This document shows, piece by piece, positions 1-8,352 of a DNA stretch of 64,000 nucleotides. The position numbers and the translations under genes are program-made. Location of the stretch: assembly GCA_964577115.1 (NCBI GenBank), contig CAZNXJ010000001.1:124001-188000 (forward strand), given 5' to 3'. This stretch comes from CAZNXJ01 sp964577115. GTDB taxonomy: Bacteria > Planctomycetota > Planctomycetia > Pirellulales > Pirellulaceae. The notes below the pieces were generated by a model that saw only the letters and a program-made list of their open reading frames with translations, was not told the DNA's origin and ran no database searches. The number at the start of each line of letters is the position of its first letter. Position 1 is the first letter of the stretch.

Positions 1-1111
1 CCATGCTGTTGGACTGCGTGAGCGTGCCTTGCTTCAGATAGGCGGACGTCGACAGGGCGATGCCCCAATCCATCACGAGCACTTCGCCGAAATTGCCGAG
101 CATCACGTTTTCGGGCTTCAAGTCGCGATGCACGACGTTGCGCGCGTGTGCGAAGGCCAGCGCGTCGGCGGCCTTCATCAGAATCTCTAGATTCTCCGCA
201 ATACTTTTCTGCCGGATGACAGCCGACCAGGGCGTCCCCTCGACGCGTTTCATCGAGTAGAACATGGCCCCGGTTTCATCGGTGCCCAGATCGTAGATCG
301 GGACGATGTTCGGGTGATCCAGTTCGCCAGTGACGGTGGCTTCGACAAGGAACTTTTCGCGCGAATCGACATCGCGGGCCGCGAAGGGGCGAAGCATTTT
401 CACGGCAACGGTGCGGTTCACCGACGTCTGCCGCGCGGCATAGACGACCCCGACCCCACCCTCGCCGATAATTTCCAAAAGCTCGTAGTCCGGCGCCTCG
501 GCCTGACCGCCCGCGGAGTGCTTCCCCTGCGCACGCACCACACGTCGCTTGATCACAGACGGCCCGGAGGAGTCGGCCGTAATGCCGCCCCCCTTGATGG
601 TCATGTTCGGGCGACTCGATGGCTGATACGTGCCTCGCCAGATCTCGTCCAGGCGAGCGATGTCGACGTTCAGCATCGTTTGCTCAGCGCGGTTCGTATC
701 GCTGGCTCGGACGAACGTCGCGGAAAAGGCGTCGGCAGAACGTAGCTGGTTCAGCGCCGAGCCTTGCATGGTCTCCGATCGGAACGCTGCATTTCCGTCG
801 GCGGCGCTCTGTCCTCCCTCTGCACTCGCAGCGTCTCGATCGTCGGCGCGTGTGGTTTTCCCCAGCATCGGCAGGGTCGCCATGGGCGCGAGGCGACTTG
901 CCGAATCCGTGTCTTCTTCTTCGTAGAAATCGGCGGGCGGTACTGCCGTGTCGGACAGGCGCGGTGGCGAGCCGGGTGCCGAGCGATCGGTTGATCGGGC
1001 CGCGTCTCCGGCAGGCGCATCCCGCTTGACGTCGCCTTGGCAATACGGGCACCGGCCCGAACGCAGGCGCTTCTCCGTCAATTCGCGATTACAAAACGGG
1101 CAGGAAAACAT
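1..1111 (-). CDS. Ser/Thr protein kinase with N-terminal zinc ribbon (3' end outside window)
   Basis: The frame is open from an ATG at 1111 to the window edge, giving about 370 residues without a stop. The first residues form a zinc ribbon (CPFC, 13-residue gap, CPYC). About 180 low-complexity linker residues follow, then a eukaryotic-type kinase domain: glycine loop IIGEGGVGVVY near residue 210, VAVKML lysine near 230, catalytic HRDLKPEN near 323, and a metal-binding motif written MDWG rather than DFG. The C-terminal half is missing, so membrane segments or sensor repeats cannot be judged. It starts 51 bp downstream of the stop of the giant cadherin-repeat gene on the same strand and may be cotranscribed with it. 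Kinase assignment is secure; the substrate is unknown. Confidence 0.93.
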   Translation of the reverse strand, partial: MFSCPFCNRELTEKRLRSGRCPYCQGDVKRDAPAGDAARSTDRSAPGSPPRLSDTAVPPADFYEEEDTDSASRLAPMATLPMLGKTTRADDRDAASAEGGQSAADGNAAFRSETMQGSALNQLRSADAFSATFVRASDTNRAEQTMLNVDIARLDEIWRGTYQPSSRPNMTIKGGGITADSSGPSVIKRRVVRAQGKHSAGGQAEAPDYELLEIIGEGGVGVVYAARQTSVNRTVAVKMLRPFAARDVDSREKFLVEATVTGELDHPNIVPIYDLGTDETGAMFYSMKRVEGTPWSAVIRQKSIAENLEILMKAADALAFAHARNVVHRDLKPENVMLGNFGEVLVMDWGIALSTSAYLKQGTLTQSNSM

Positions 1112-1162
1112 GAGCCAATCCGGGTCGTGCGACGTATTTTAGAGCAGATTCGGTTCGTCGTT

Positions 1163-4100
1163 CTATCCAGGTAGCACCGGGAACCGGCGCCGAGCCAATT
1201 CGTTGAGCGCTCGCTGCACGCAGCGCCGCTTTTCAGCCCGCGAGAGGAGCGCGATACCGCTGCCAACGGTCAGCACTGCGGGCGCGGCAGGTGCGTCATC
1301 GCGCCGGGTGTTCGAGCCCTGTTCGTCCGCCGCCGGCTCGGGTGGCGCCGCCCCTTCCGCCGCTCCGCCGGTCGGTTTCGTCGTATCGCCTTGCGGCGCG
1401 CCGCCTTCCACGACTACATCGCCGGCCGTGTCGTCCGCTGGTGCTTCGTCGCCGGCAGGTGGTTCGATTTCAGGAATCACCAGTTCCTCGCTGGTTTGAC
1501 CCGGATCGAACGGCCGACCATCGCGCACATAGACATCAACGACTTCCTTGCGTGTACCGTCTTCCATCCGCAGATAGATCCGATACCGGTCGTCTGGCAG
1601 TTCGCGGAACAACCGCTTCAGGTCATTCAGAAATTCGGCCGGTAAGACAAGCGTCGGCACACCGAGCTCGTCGGTATTTCCATCGGGATGCACCAGGTAC
1701 ACTTCGACCACGCGCTCGCTATGAGTTCCACTATCGGCACTGGCTGTCGCGATGAGCAGCGGCGTGCTCGGTAACGTCGGGACGGCGGGAGGAGGAATAT
1801 ACGGCGGCGTGACATTGAACACCGGGAACTCGACCACCGTCGGGGCCACCGGAACCACCGTACTGACAGGAACCTGACTGACAATAACCCGAACTAGCAC
1901 CGTCCGCTGAAATTGTTCCACCGGCGCTCCGTCGTCCGTTGCCACGAGAGTCAGCAGAACATCCCGGTTTTCAAAGGGGACGTTAGAGAACTGCACGACC
2001 CATGTATTCGCAAGCACGGGGTGGGGAGTGATGGTCGGCGGCGGAATGATGCCGTCAACGTTGTAGCTGTATGAAAACGTGACTTGCTGCCCCGCCTCGT
2101 TCGGCGGACCCGGCACGACGTTAACCAGTAAGTGTCCGGTCGGATTCGCCGGATCCACGTCGAAAACCGGCAGTGAATCGAAGTGGGGCGGATCATTGAC
2201 CGGGGTGACATGCAGCGTCAGCGTCCCGACACTGAAGGCTCCCAGCGAATCGTATACTCGGTAGAGAAACTTCTCGACGCCAAAAAAGTCCGGAGCCGGC
2301 TGGTAGATGTAGTTGCCGTTTGGATTCAGCTTCAAAGTGCCGCCATGCGCTAGCCGATATGTCCCATCCATATTCTGGACCATCGAGGGATCCGCCGTGA
2401 TCCCGTTGGGCAACACGTCATTCAGATCGCCACTGAGGTTCAGTGCGGGATCGGAATCGATGTCGAAGTCATTTGCGAGGACGTTTCCGGCCACCACGCC
2501 GTCTTCGGCCACCGTTTGTGAGTCGTCGACCGCCGTGGGGGGATCATTGACCTGAGCGACGTGAACGGAAACGGTCTGCGTTGCCGAAAGTGGTGGCGTC
2601 TGCCCATCACCCGTGTCCGTCACGCTAATCACGATCTCCGCGGGGCCGTTATAGTTCGGCGTCGTCGCCGTGATGGTCAGCACCTGCGTTGTGGGATCGA
2701 TCACCGCCGAAATGTGCGCCGAGGTCGAGACGATCGTGAACGTCGCCGCGCTGGCCGGAGTTTCCACGTCCGAGTACCCATTAATGAGTGCCATCGGCAA
2801 CGGCGTCACGGCATCTTCCTTGACGACCAGTGGATCGATCGACAGGACCGGCGCATCATTCACCGCGCTGATGGCAATCGTGCCCGTACCGACGGCCGAT
2901 AAGGCCAATTCATCGTCCCGCACCTGGTACGTAAAGGTCACCTCGCCATTGAAGTCGGGATCGGGAGTAAACGTGTAGAGGGCTCCCGAACTATTGCCCG
3001 CCGCGTACGTCGCGTTCTTTACGTCGCTGATGAGGACCTCGAGGTTGTCGCCGACATCATCGGCATCGGAGGCGCCAAGCAGCGACAGCAGTTGTGCATG
3101 CGTAAAACTGCGTGGCGTGTCTTCCGTTCCTGTCGCATTCGCATTCGACGCCACCTCCGGCGCGTCATTCACCCCCGTAATGTGCAGCGTCACAGTGGCA
3201 GTACTCGTGCCTCCTTTGCCATCGCTTACCGTATAGGTAAACGTCTCGCTCAAAAGGGCACCCGTTTCGAGCGCCTGGTAGTCTGCGGATGTCGTGGGAT
3301 CGAACGTGAACGTACCGTCCGCATTCACTTGCAGCGTGGCGCCCGAAGCCGTGGTGAATGATTCGCCTACCAGCGCGGCGTTGCCGTTTATAGCCGAGAC
3401 GCTGAGCGTGTCGTTGTCCTCGTCCGAGTCGCTGCCCGAGCCTGTATCGTCCGTGATCACGTTACCCGATACCGCCTCATCCTCGGTCGTCGCGTATTCA
3501 TTCGGCGTGGCGGTGGGATCATCGTTCACGTCGGTGACGGTGATGATGAAATTCTTTGCCACCGACAAACCGGGCGTGTCGGTTGCCACCAGACGCAGCG
3601 TAACCGTCGGCTCCGATTCATGGTCCAGTTCGACACCCGCTTTTAGGCGCAGCGTCGAACCGGCGATCTCGAACCGGGTGCTCGGCACGAAGCCACCACC
3701 GTAATCTTCGAGCACGACCACGGAATGCGTTCCGAACGGCTCGGACGGATCGTCCGCGTCGACAACCGTGACCGTTCCCACGACGCCGCCCGCCAGATTT
3801 TCTGCTACCGACGAGTTCGACAACGTGATGTCTGTCGGCGGCTCGTTCACATCTTCGACAGTGATGGAGACGTTGCTCGCCAGCTCCAAACCGCCGCCGT
3901 CCGTAGCGCGAATGCGCACGGTGACCGTCGGCTCCGCTTCGTGGTTCAACGAGACACCCGGTTTCAGCTTCAGCTCGTTGCCAACAATCTCGAAGCGCGT
4001 GCTCGTGACATAGCCCTCGCCATAATCTTCTTCCACGGCCAGCGAGTGCATACCGAACGGTTCGCTCGGATCGTCCGGATCCGTAACCGTGATCGTTCCG

Positions 4101-6778
4101 ATTGTAGCGCCGGCAAGATTCTCCGAGACGGATTGGTTGGAAAGGGCGATGTTGGTCGCCACCTCGTTGACGTCGGTGATCGTGATCGTGAAGCCCTGCT
4201 GTATCCACGCTCCACCACCGTCGGTTGCCCGTATCAGCACTTCGGTGCTCGCTTCGGCCTCGTGGTCCAACGATACGCCCGCTTTGAGCCGCAGTTGCCC
4301 TCCGGATACTTCAAAGCGCGTGCTCGTGACAAATCCGGCACCGTAGTCTTCTTGCACGAGATACGTATGTGTGCCGAACGGTTCGGTGGGATCATCGACG
4401 TCGGCAACCGTGATGGCACCCACAACGGCGCCGGCCGAGTTTTCCGCCACCGTATTGTTGCCGAGCGAGATAGACGTCGGAGCCTCGTTCATGTCGGTGA
4501 CGGAAATCGTCACATTCTTGGCGTAGTTCAGACCGCCGCCGTCGGTAGCTACAATGCGCAGATCGATACTGGCCTCAGTTTCATGGTCCAGCGATTCGCC
4601 GGCCTTTAGCCGCAATTGTCCTCCCACGATTTCGAAGCGCGTACTTGTGACATATCCCTCGCCGTAATCTTCCTGAACAACGAGCGAATGCGTGCCAAAG
4701 GGCTCCGCGGGATTGTCTGGGTCGGTAACCGTCACATTTCCAACGACGGCGCCGGCGCTGTTCTCCGCAACAGACTGATTCGATAGCGTGATGTCAGTGG
4801 GAGATTCATTGATGTCCGTGACGGTGATGGTGAAATCTTCATGGTAGGCAAGCCCGCCACCATCGGTCGCAACAATGCGAACACTAACCGTGGGTTCCGC
4901 CTCGTGGTTCAGCGACTGACCGGCTTTCAAACGCAGCTGACCACCCACGATCTCAAAGCGAGTGCTCGTGACGTAGCCGGCTCCATAGTCTTCCTGGACG
5001 GCCAGCGTGTGTGTTCCAAACGGCTCCGATGAATCATCTGGATCCGACGAAGTGACCGTGCCGATCACGGCGCCGACGGCATTCTCCGTCACGATAGCCC
5101 CCCCGAGCATAATGTCGGTGGGCGCTTCATTGACGTCCGTCACCGTGATGGTGAAATCTTCGTGGTAGTCGATTCCACCGCCGTCGGTAGCAATGATGCG
5201 AATACTGACGGTCGGTTCCGTTTCATGGTCCAGCGATTGACCGGCTTTCAAGCGCAACTGGCCACCAACGACCTCAAAACGCGTGCTCGTGACATAGCCC
5301 GCTCCGTAGTCCTCTTGAACCACCAGCGTGTGCGTTCCAAACGGCTCGGATGGATCATCTGGATCCGTGACGGTAACCGCGCCGATCGCGGCGCCCGCCG
5401 CGTTTTCCGCCACGGTGGAACCTACGAGTGCTATGTCCGTGGGCGCTTCGTTGACGTCAGTGACCGTAATGAGGAAGTCGTCGTGGAAGTCGAGGTTGCC
5501 GCCGTCCGTTGCGACAATGCGGATACCGACCGTGGGCTCCGATTCATGGTCCAACGATTGCCCCGCTTTCAAACGTAGCTGACCACCAACAATCTCGAAG
5601 CGACTACTCGTGACGTAGCCGGCACCGAGATCTTCCTGAACGATCAGCATGTGCGTTCCGAACGGCTCGTTCGGATCATCCGGATCGGTTACCGTCACGG
5701 TGCCGATGACTGCGCCGGCATCATTCTCATCGACCGTCGCATTGCTCAGATCGATACCCGTCGGCCCTTCATTCACGTCGGTAACGAAGATCGTGAATTG
5801 CTCTTCGTAGGTCTCACCTCCGGCGTCGGTAATCGTTATTGTCACGGGAACGGAAGCGGCAGTTTCGTGATCGAGGGCCTGACCGTTTTTTAATTTGAGC
5901 TGACCACCGAGCACCTCGAAACGCGAATCACTAACGGTGACGGTAAATTGGTCATCGCTATTCGCGTCGGTCACGCTAAGGGTTCCGACGACGGCACCCG
6001 CGTCGTTTTCGTCAACCGTATCGGACGACAACGACGCATCAGTCGGGGCGTCATTCAATTGAATTTGAATCGTCGCCTCGTCGAACGCCCCGTCGGAGTC
6101 TTCGACTTTCACCGTCAAGCTGCGCGTTTCTGCCGTTGTTAACTGCGTCTCGTCCGCGACCGTGATCTCGCCGGTCGTCGGATCGATCATAAACGCGCCC
6201 GAATCGTTCCCGGACGTGATTGACCAGGTAAGCGTGTCGGTGCCATTGGCATCGGTGGCCACGACGAATCCCACGAATGTGGCGTTGGGGCTCGAACGCG
6301 GGATGACGAAGCGCTGGTCGTTCACCGTCGGGCGCGCATTTCCCGGGCCGCTCGGATTCACGTTGACGGTGATGGTTGCCGAGTTGCTGAGCCCTGTCGA
6401 ATCGGTAACCTCGACGGATAATTCAAATTCCGTTTCCAGGCTTAGCGCCGCGTTGTCCGCTACGGTCAATCGACCGGTGTTCTCGTCAATCGCAAACGCC
6501 CCACCGGTATTGCCGGACGTAATGGCAAACGTCAAACGATCGCCCACGTCCGCGTCGCTGGCTTGAACCTTCGCAATCTCCTGTCCAATGGCCGCAGCGC
6601 TGTCGACATCGAAGGTCTGAGGCGAAATCACTGGCGCTGCGTTGAACACGCGCCGCTGCTCGAGGCGCGTTACGCAGAAATCAGGATACAGCTGCCGCCG
6701 CCATTCACGATATCGATGGTCAGCCTGGCGAGCCGTGCGTCGTTGCATCCAGGAGCGGAGCCGGTCGAAAAGCGCCAT
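1163..6778 (-). CDS. Giant cadherin/VCBS-repeat exoprotein with planctomycete LEPR-like motif
   Basis: 1871 residues. The basic N-terminus is followed at 39-50 by LEQRRVFNAAPV, a variant of the planctomycete extracellular LEPR motif, instead of a classic signal peptide. Two cadherin-like domains come next, then a 95-residue repeat and seven consecutive 107-residue cadherin repeats (each with EN..AG, EPFG.H, TSTRFE, LDHE and VTDVNE motifs), then VCBS/tandem-95-type domains with G(N/S)V, D.DGTF.F.P and VNDAP signatures. The C-terminal 150 residues are rich in Pro, Ala, Asp and Glu and end in a short basic tail. Such proteins are usually calcium-binding adhesins or surface proteins. The neighbouring HlyD/M50/TolC genes suggest a dedicated exporter, which is inference. 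No catalytic domain was recognised. Confidence 0.93.
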   Translation of the reverse strand: MALFDRLRSWMQRRTARQADHRYREWRRQLYPDFCVTRLEQRRVFNAAPVISPQTFDVDSAAAIGQEIAKVQASDADVGDRLTFAITSGNTGGAFAIDENTGRLTVADNAALSLETEFELSVEVTDSTGLSNSATITVNVNPSGPGNARPTVNDQRFVIPRSSPNATFVGFVVATDANGTDTLTWSITSGNDSGAFMIDPTTGEITVADETQLTTAETRSLTVKVEDSDGAFDEATIQIQLNDAPTDASLSSDTVDENDAGAVVGTLSVTDANSDDQFTVTVSDSRFEVLGGQLKLKNGQALDHETAASVPVTITITDAGGETYEEQFTIFVTDVNEGPTGIDLSNATVDENDAGAVIGTVTVTDPDDPNEPFGTHMLIVQEDLGAGYVTSSRFEIVGGQLRLKAGQSLDHESEPTVGIRIVATDGGNLDFHDDFLITVTDVNEAPTDIALVGSTVAENAAGAAIGAVTVTDPDDPSEPFGTHTLVVQEDYGAGYVTSTRFEVVGGQLRLKAGQSLDHETEPTVSIRIIATDGGGIDYHEDFTITVTDVNEAPTDIMLGGAIVTENAVGAVIGTVTSSDPDDSSEPFGTHTLAVQEDYGAGYVTSTRFEIVGGQLRLKAGQSLNHEAEPTVSVRIVATDGGGLAYHEDFTITVTDINESPTDITLSNQSVAENSAGAVVGNVTVTDPDNPAEPFGTHSLVVQEDYGEGYVTSTRFEIVGGQLRLKAGESLDHETEASIDLRIVATDGGGLNYAKNVTISVTDMNEAPTSISLGNNTVAENSAGAVVGAITVADVDDPTEPFGTHTYLVQEDYGAGFVTSTRFEVSGGQLRLKAGVSLDHEAEASTEVLIRATDGGGAWIQQGFTITITDVNEVATNIALSNQSVSENLAGATIGTITVTDPDDPSEPFGMHSLAVEEDYGEGYVTSTRFEIVGNELKLKPGVSLNHEAEPTVTVRIRATDGGGLELASNVSITVEDVNEPPTDITLSNSSVAENLAGGVVGTVTVVDADDPSEPFGTHSVVVLEDYGGGFVPSTRFEIAGSTLRLKAGVELDHESEPTVTLRLVATDTPGLSVAKNFIITVTDVNDDPTATPNEYATTEDEAVSGNVITDDTGSGSDSDEDNDTLSVSAINGNAALVGESFTTASGATLQVNADGTFTFDPTTSADYQALETGALLSETFTYTVSDGKGGTSTATVTLHITGVNDAPEVASNANATGTEDTPRSFTHAQLLSLLGASDADDVGDNLEVLISDVKNATYAAGNSSGALYTFTPDPDFNGEVTFTYQVRDDELALSAVGTGTIAISAVNDAPVLSIDPLVVKEDAVTPLPMALINGYSDVETPASAATFTIVSTSAHISAVIDPTTQVLTITATTPNYNGPAEIVISVTDTGDGQTPPLSATQTVSVHVAQVNDPPTAVDDSQTVAEDGVVAGNVLANDFDIDSDPALNLSGDLNDVLPNGITADPSMVQNMDGTYRLAHGGTLKLNPNGNYIYQPAPDFFGVEKFLYRVYDSLGAFSVGTLTLHVTPVNDPPHFDSLPVFDVDPANPTGHLLVNVVPGPPNEAGQQVTFSYSYNVDGIIPPPTITPHPVLANTWVVQFSNVPFENRDVLLTLVATDDGAPVEQFQRTVLVRVIVSQVPVSTVVPVAPTVVEFPVFNVTPPYIPPPAVPTLPSTPLLIATASADSGTHSERVVEVYLVHPDGNTDELGVPTLVLPAEFLNDLKRLFRELPDDRYRIYLRMEDGTRKEVVDVYVRDGRPFDPGQTSEELVIPEIEPPAGDEAPADDTAGDVVVEGGAPQGDTTKPTGGAAEGAAPPEPAADEQGSNTRRDDAPAAPAVLTVGSGIALLSRAEKRRCVQRALNELARRRFPVLPG
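3521..5767 (-). repeat. Seven tandem 321-bp coding repeats (cadherin modules)
   Basis: From the codon before PTGID to the ND that ends the eighth repeat, the gene holds exactly 7 x 321 bp (2247 bp), so every module is 107 codons with no indel. Conservation is highest in the centre (EPFGTH, TSTRFE, GGQLRLKAG) and lower at the edges. A shorter 95-residue relative lacking the EPFGTH segment sits just N-terminal to the block. The uniform length points to recent duplication or unequal crossing-over. Confidence 0.9.
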
Positions 6779-7246
6779 GCACAGACCTAGTGGCGAAGGG
6801 GAGACGTTGCGGACCTCGCGGCTATTTTCTTATCGGCCGGTCGGTGAAAGCGTTCCAAACTTCCCGGTCGCTCCACCGCAATGTCAAAGCCGGAGGACTT
6901 TTTGGGTTGCGACAACTTGCGGGCCGCGGCGAAGGCTCGGCGATGCGCCGGCCACCCCCAAAAACTTACGACGCTACCCGTTTTCCCGGTCGCCGCCCGG
7001 AATCTGCAACACCTAAAGAAGAGCTTTGCCCTGTGGCGGCTGTAGCGCTCCTGCCGGTTACACGCCCGCTGACGCGAAATCTCCAGGTGACGACGTTACC
7101 GGTTCGAATGCTTGGATAGCGAGAAATTGGATGACCGATTGCGACAAGTCACTGGCCGCCGCCCCCGGGCCGCCAGAGGCCGGTGCCACCGGTCCCGCGG
7201 AGGTGCGGTGCTTTCGCCTGCGGATCGACCGAGCGAGACCAGCTTC
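6779..7246. other. Divergent intergenic region, no gene seen
   Basis: 468 bp between the divergent starts of the cadherin exoprotein gene and the lipoprotein gene. The open frames here (for example 6790-7119) have Arg/Pro-rich composition, no ribosome-binding site and no recognisable family. The region must contain promoters for both genes, but I could not identify convincing -35/-10 pairs. Confidence 0.5.
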
Positions 7247-8284
7247 ATGGGCCATCGAGGAATGATCTACGGAACGGTGAAACGCCGAGGCCGCTGCGCT
7301 GCTGTGGCATGTGCGGTGTGGCGATCCGTCACCACCGCGCCCCGGTTTATCGTGCCGGCCCTCCTGCTTATGCTCACGGCGAGTAGCGGCTGTGCCGTTC
7401 GACTTAATTGGCTGGTCGAGCGCGAAACGACTCCGCCTCGCCCCCGCGCGGAAGCCGCCATCGTCTCGCTCACTGACGACGCGGGCCACGTGAGTCAGAG
7501 CCAGGCGAGCAACAGAGACATTATTCTCTGCTCGGGTCCCGGCGAAGGGAGAACAGCGTTCGACGACCAGCGCCCCTCGGCCGAACGAAACCATTTGCGA
7601 CGAGAACAGCGCGCGGCACTCAGAGAATACATCACCGTGCTACCGCGCTCGCATTTGACCAACAAACCGGTCGACTTTCAAACGCCCAAGCCTATGTACG
7701 TCGCCGCTCGCCGGCCGCTCGTGGCACCCGCCACGGTTAGGCAGAGCGAGTCCGATCCGATGGGCACTCGCGAGGGAATCCAGGAACCGTCGCCCGGCAC
7801 GGCGGAAGGCGACGACTTCAAACCAATCACCGCCATCACCACGCATATCACGCCTCCGGCTGCCAGTGAAGAGATCGAGGCGGCAGACCTGATGCCCACC
7901 GACTATGCGGCCATGGCATTCGCGCGGCATGGCCATGCGCACTACCGAAGCGACGCCTACGTCCCCTGGTCCGCCTACTCAGCACCGAGCGTGACGCAGA
8001 ACTTCTGCCACCGCCCGTTGTACTTCGAGGAAGTGAACGTCGAGCGCTACGGCGATTCGGCCGGAGCGTTTCAGCCGGCTATTTCGGCCGCGCGGTTCTT
8101 CGGCACGATTCCCTTGCTGCCCTACAAGATGGCTTTGCAACGTCCAGCGGACTGCACGGTAGATGACAGTCCCTATCCACCCGGCTCGGCGGCGCCGCGT
8201 CACCGCGAGGTGCCACCTCTACGCATCGGACCGGCGCTCGTCGAGGCAGCCACGATGATTGGACTCATTGCGTTGATCCCTTAG
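7247..8284 (+). CDS. Probable lipoprotein of unknown function, planctomycete-specific type
   Basis: About 345 residues. I prefer the Met at 7247 (or 7262) over the longer frame from 7112 because it places a basic stretch and a hydrophobic segment (PALLLMLTASSGC) at the N-terminus, resembling a lipoprotein signal. The -3 residue is Ser, which is not ideal for the lipobox. The middle is low complexity. The C-terminal 120 residues look conserved, with FCHRPLYFEE, NVERYG, a FFGTIP..PYKM stretch and a final hydrophobic segment. I recall this arrangement from planctomycete hypothetical proteins but know of no function. It lies between the exoprotein gene and the exporter genes and ends 68 bp from the convergent M50/HlyD gene, so a role in the same envelope system is possible. 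Confidence 0.75.
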   Translation: MGHRGMIYGTVKRRGRCAAVACAVWRSVTTAPRFIVPALLLMLTASSGCAVRLNWLVERETTPPRPRAEAAIVSLTDDAGHVSQSQASNRDIILCSGPGEGRTAFDDQRPSAERNHLRREQRAALREYITVLPRSHLTNKPVDFQTPKPMYVAARRPLVAPATVRQSESDPMGTREGIQEPSPGTAEGDDFKPITAITTHITPPAASEEIEAADLMPTDYAAMAFARHGHAHYRSDAYVPWSAYSAPSVTQNFCHRPLYFEEVNVERYGDSAGAFQPAISAARFFGTIPLLPYKMALQRPADCTVDDSPYPPGSAAPRHREVPPLRIGPALVEAATMIGLIALIP

Positions 8285-8352
8285 ACGTCGGCATTGGATC
8301 GACGCGCGCGGGTCGCCGTTGTTCGCCGTCGCGCATCAGGTGAGTAATTTAC

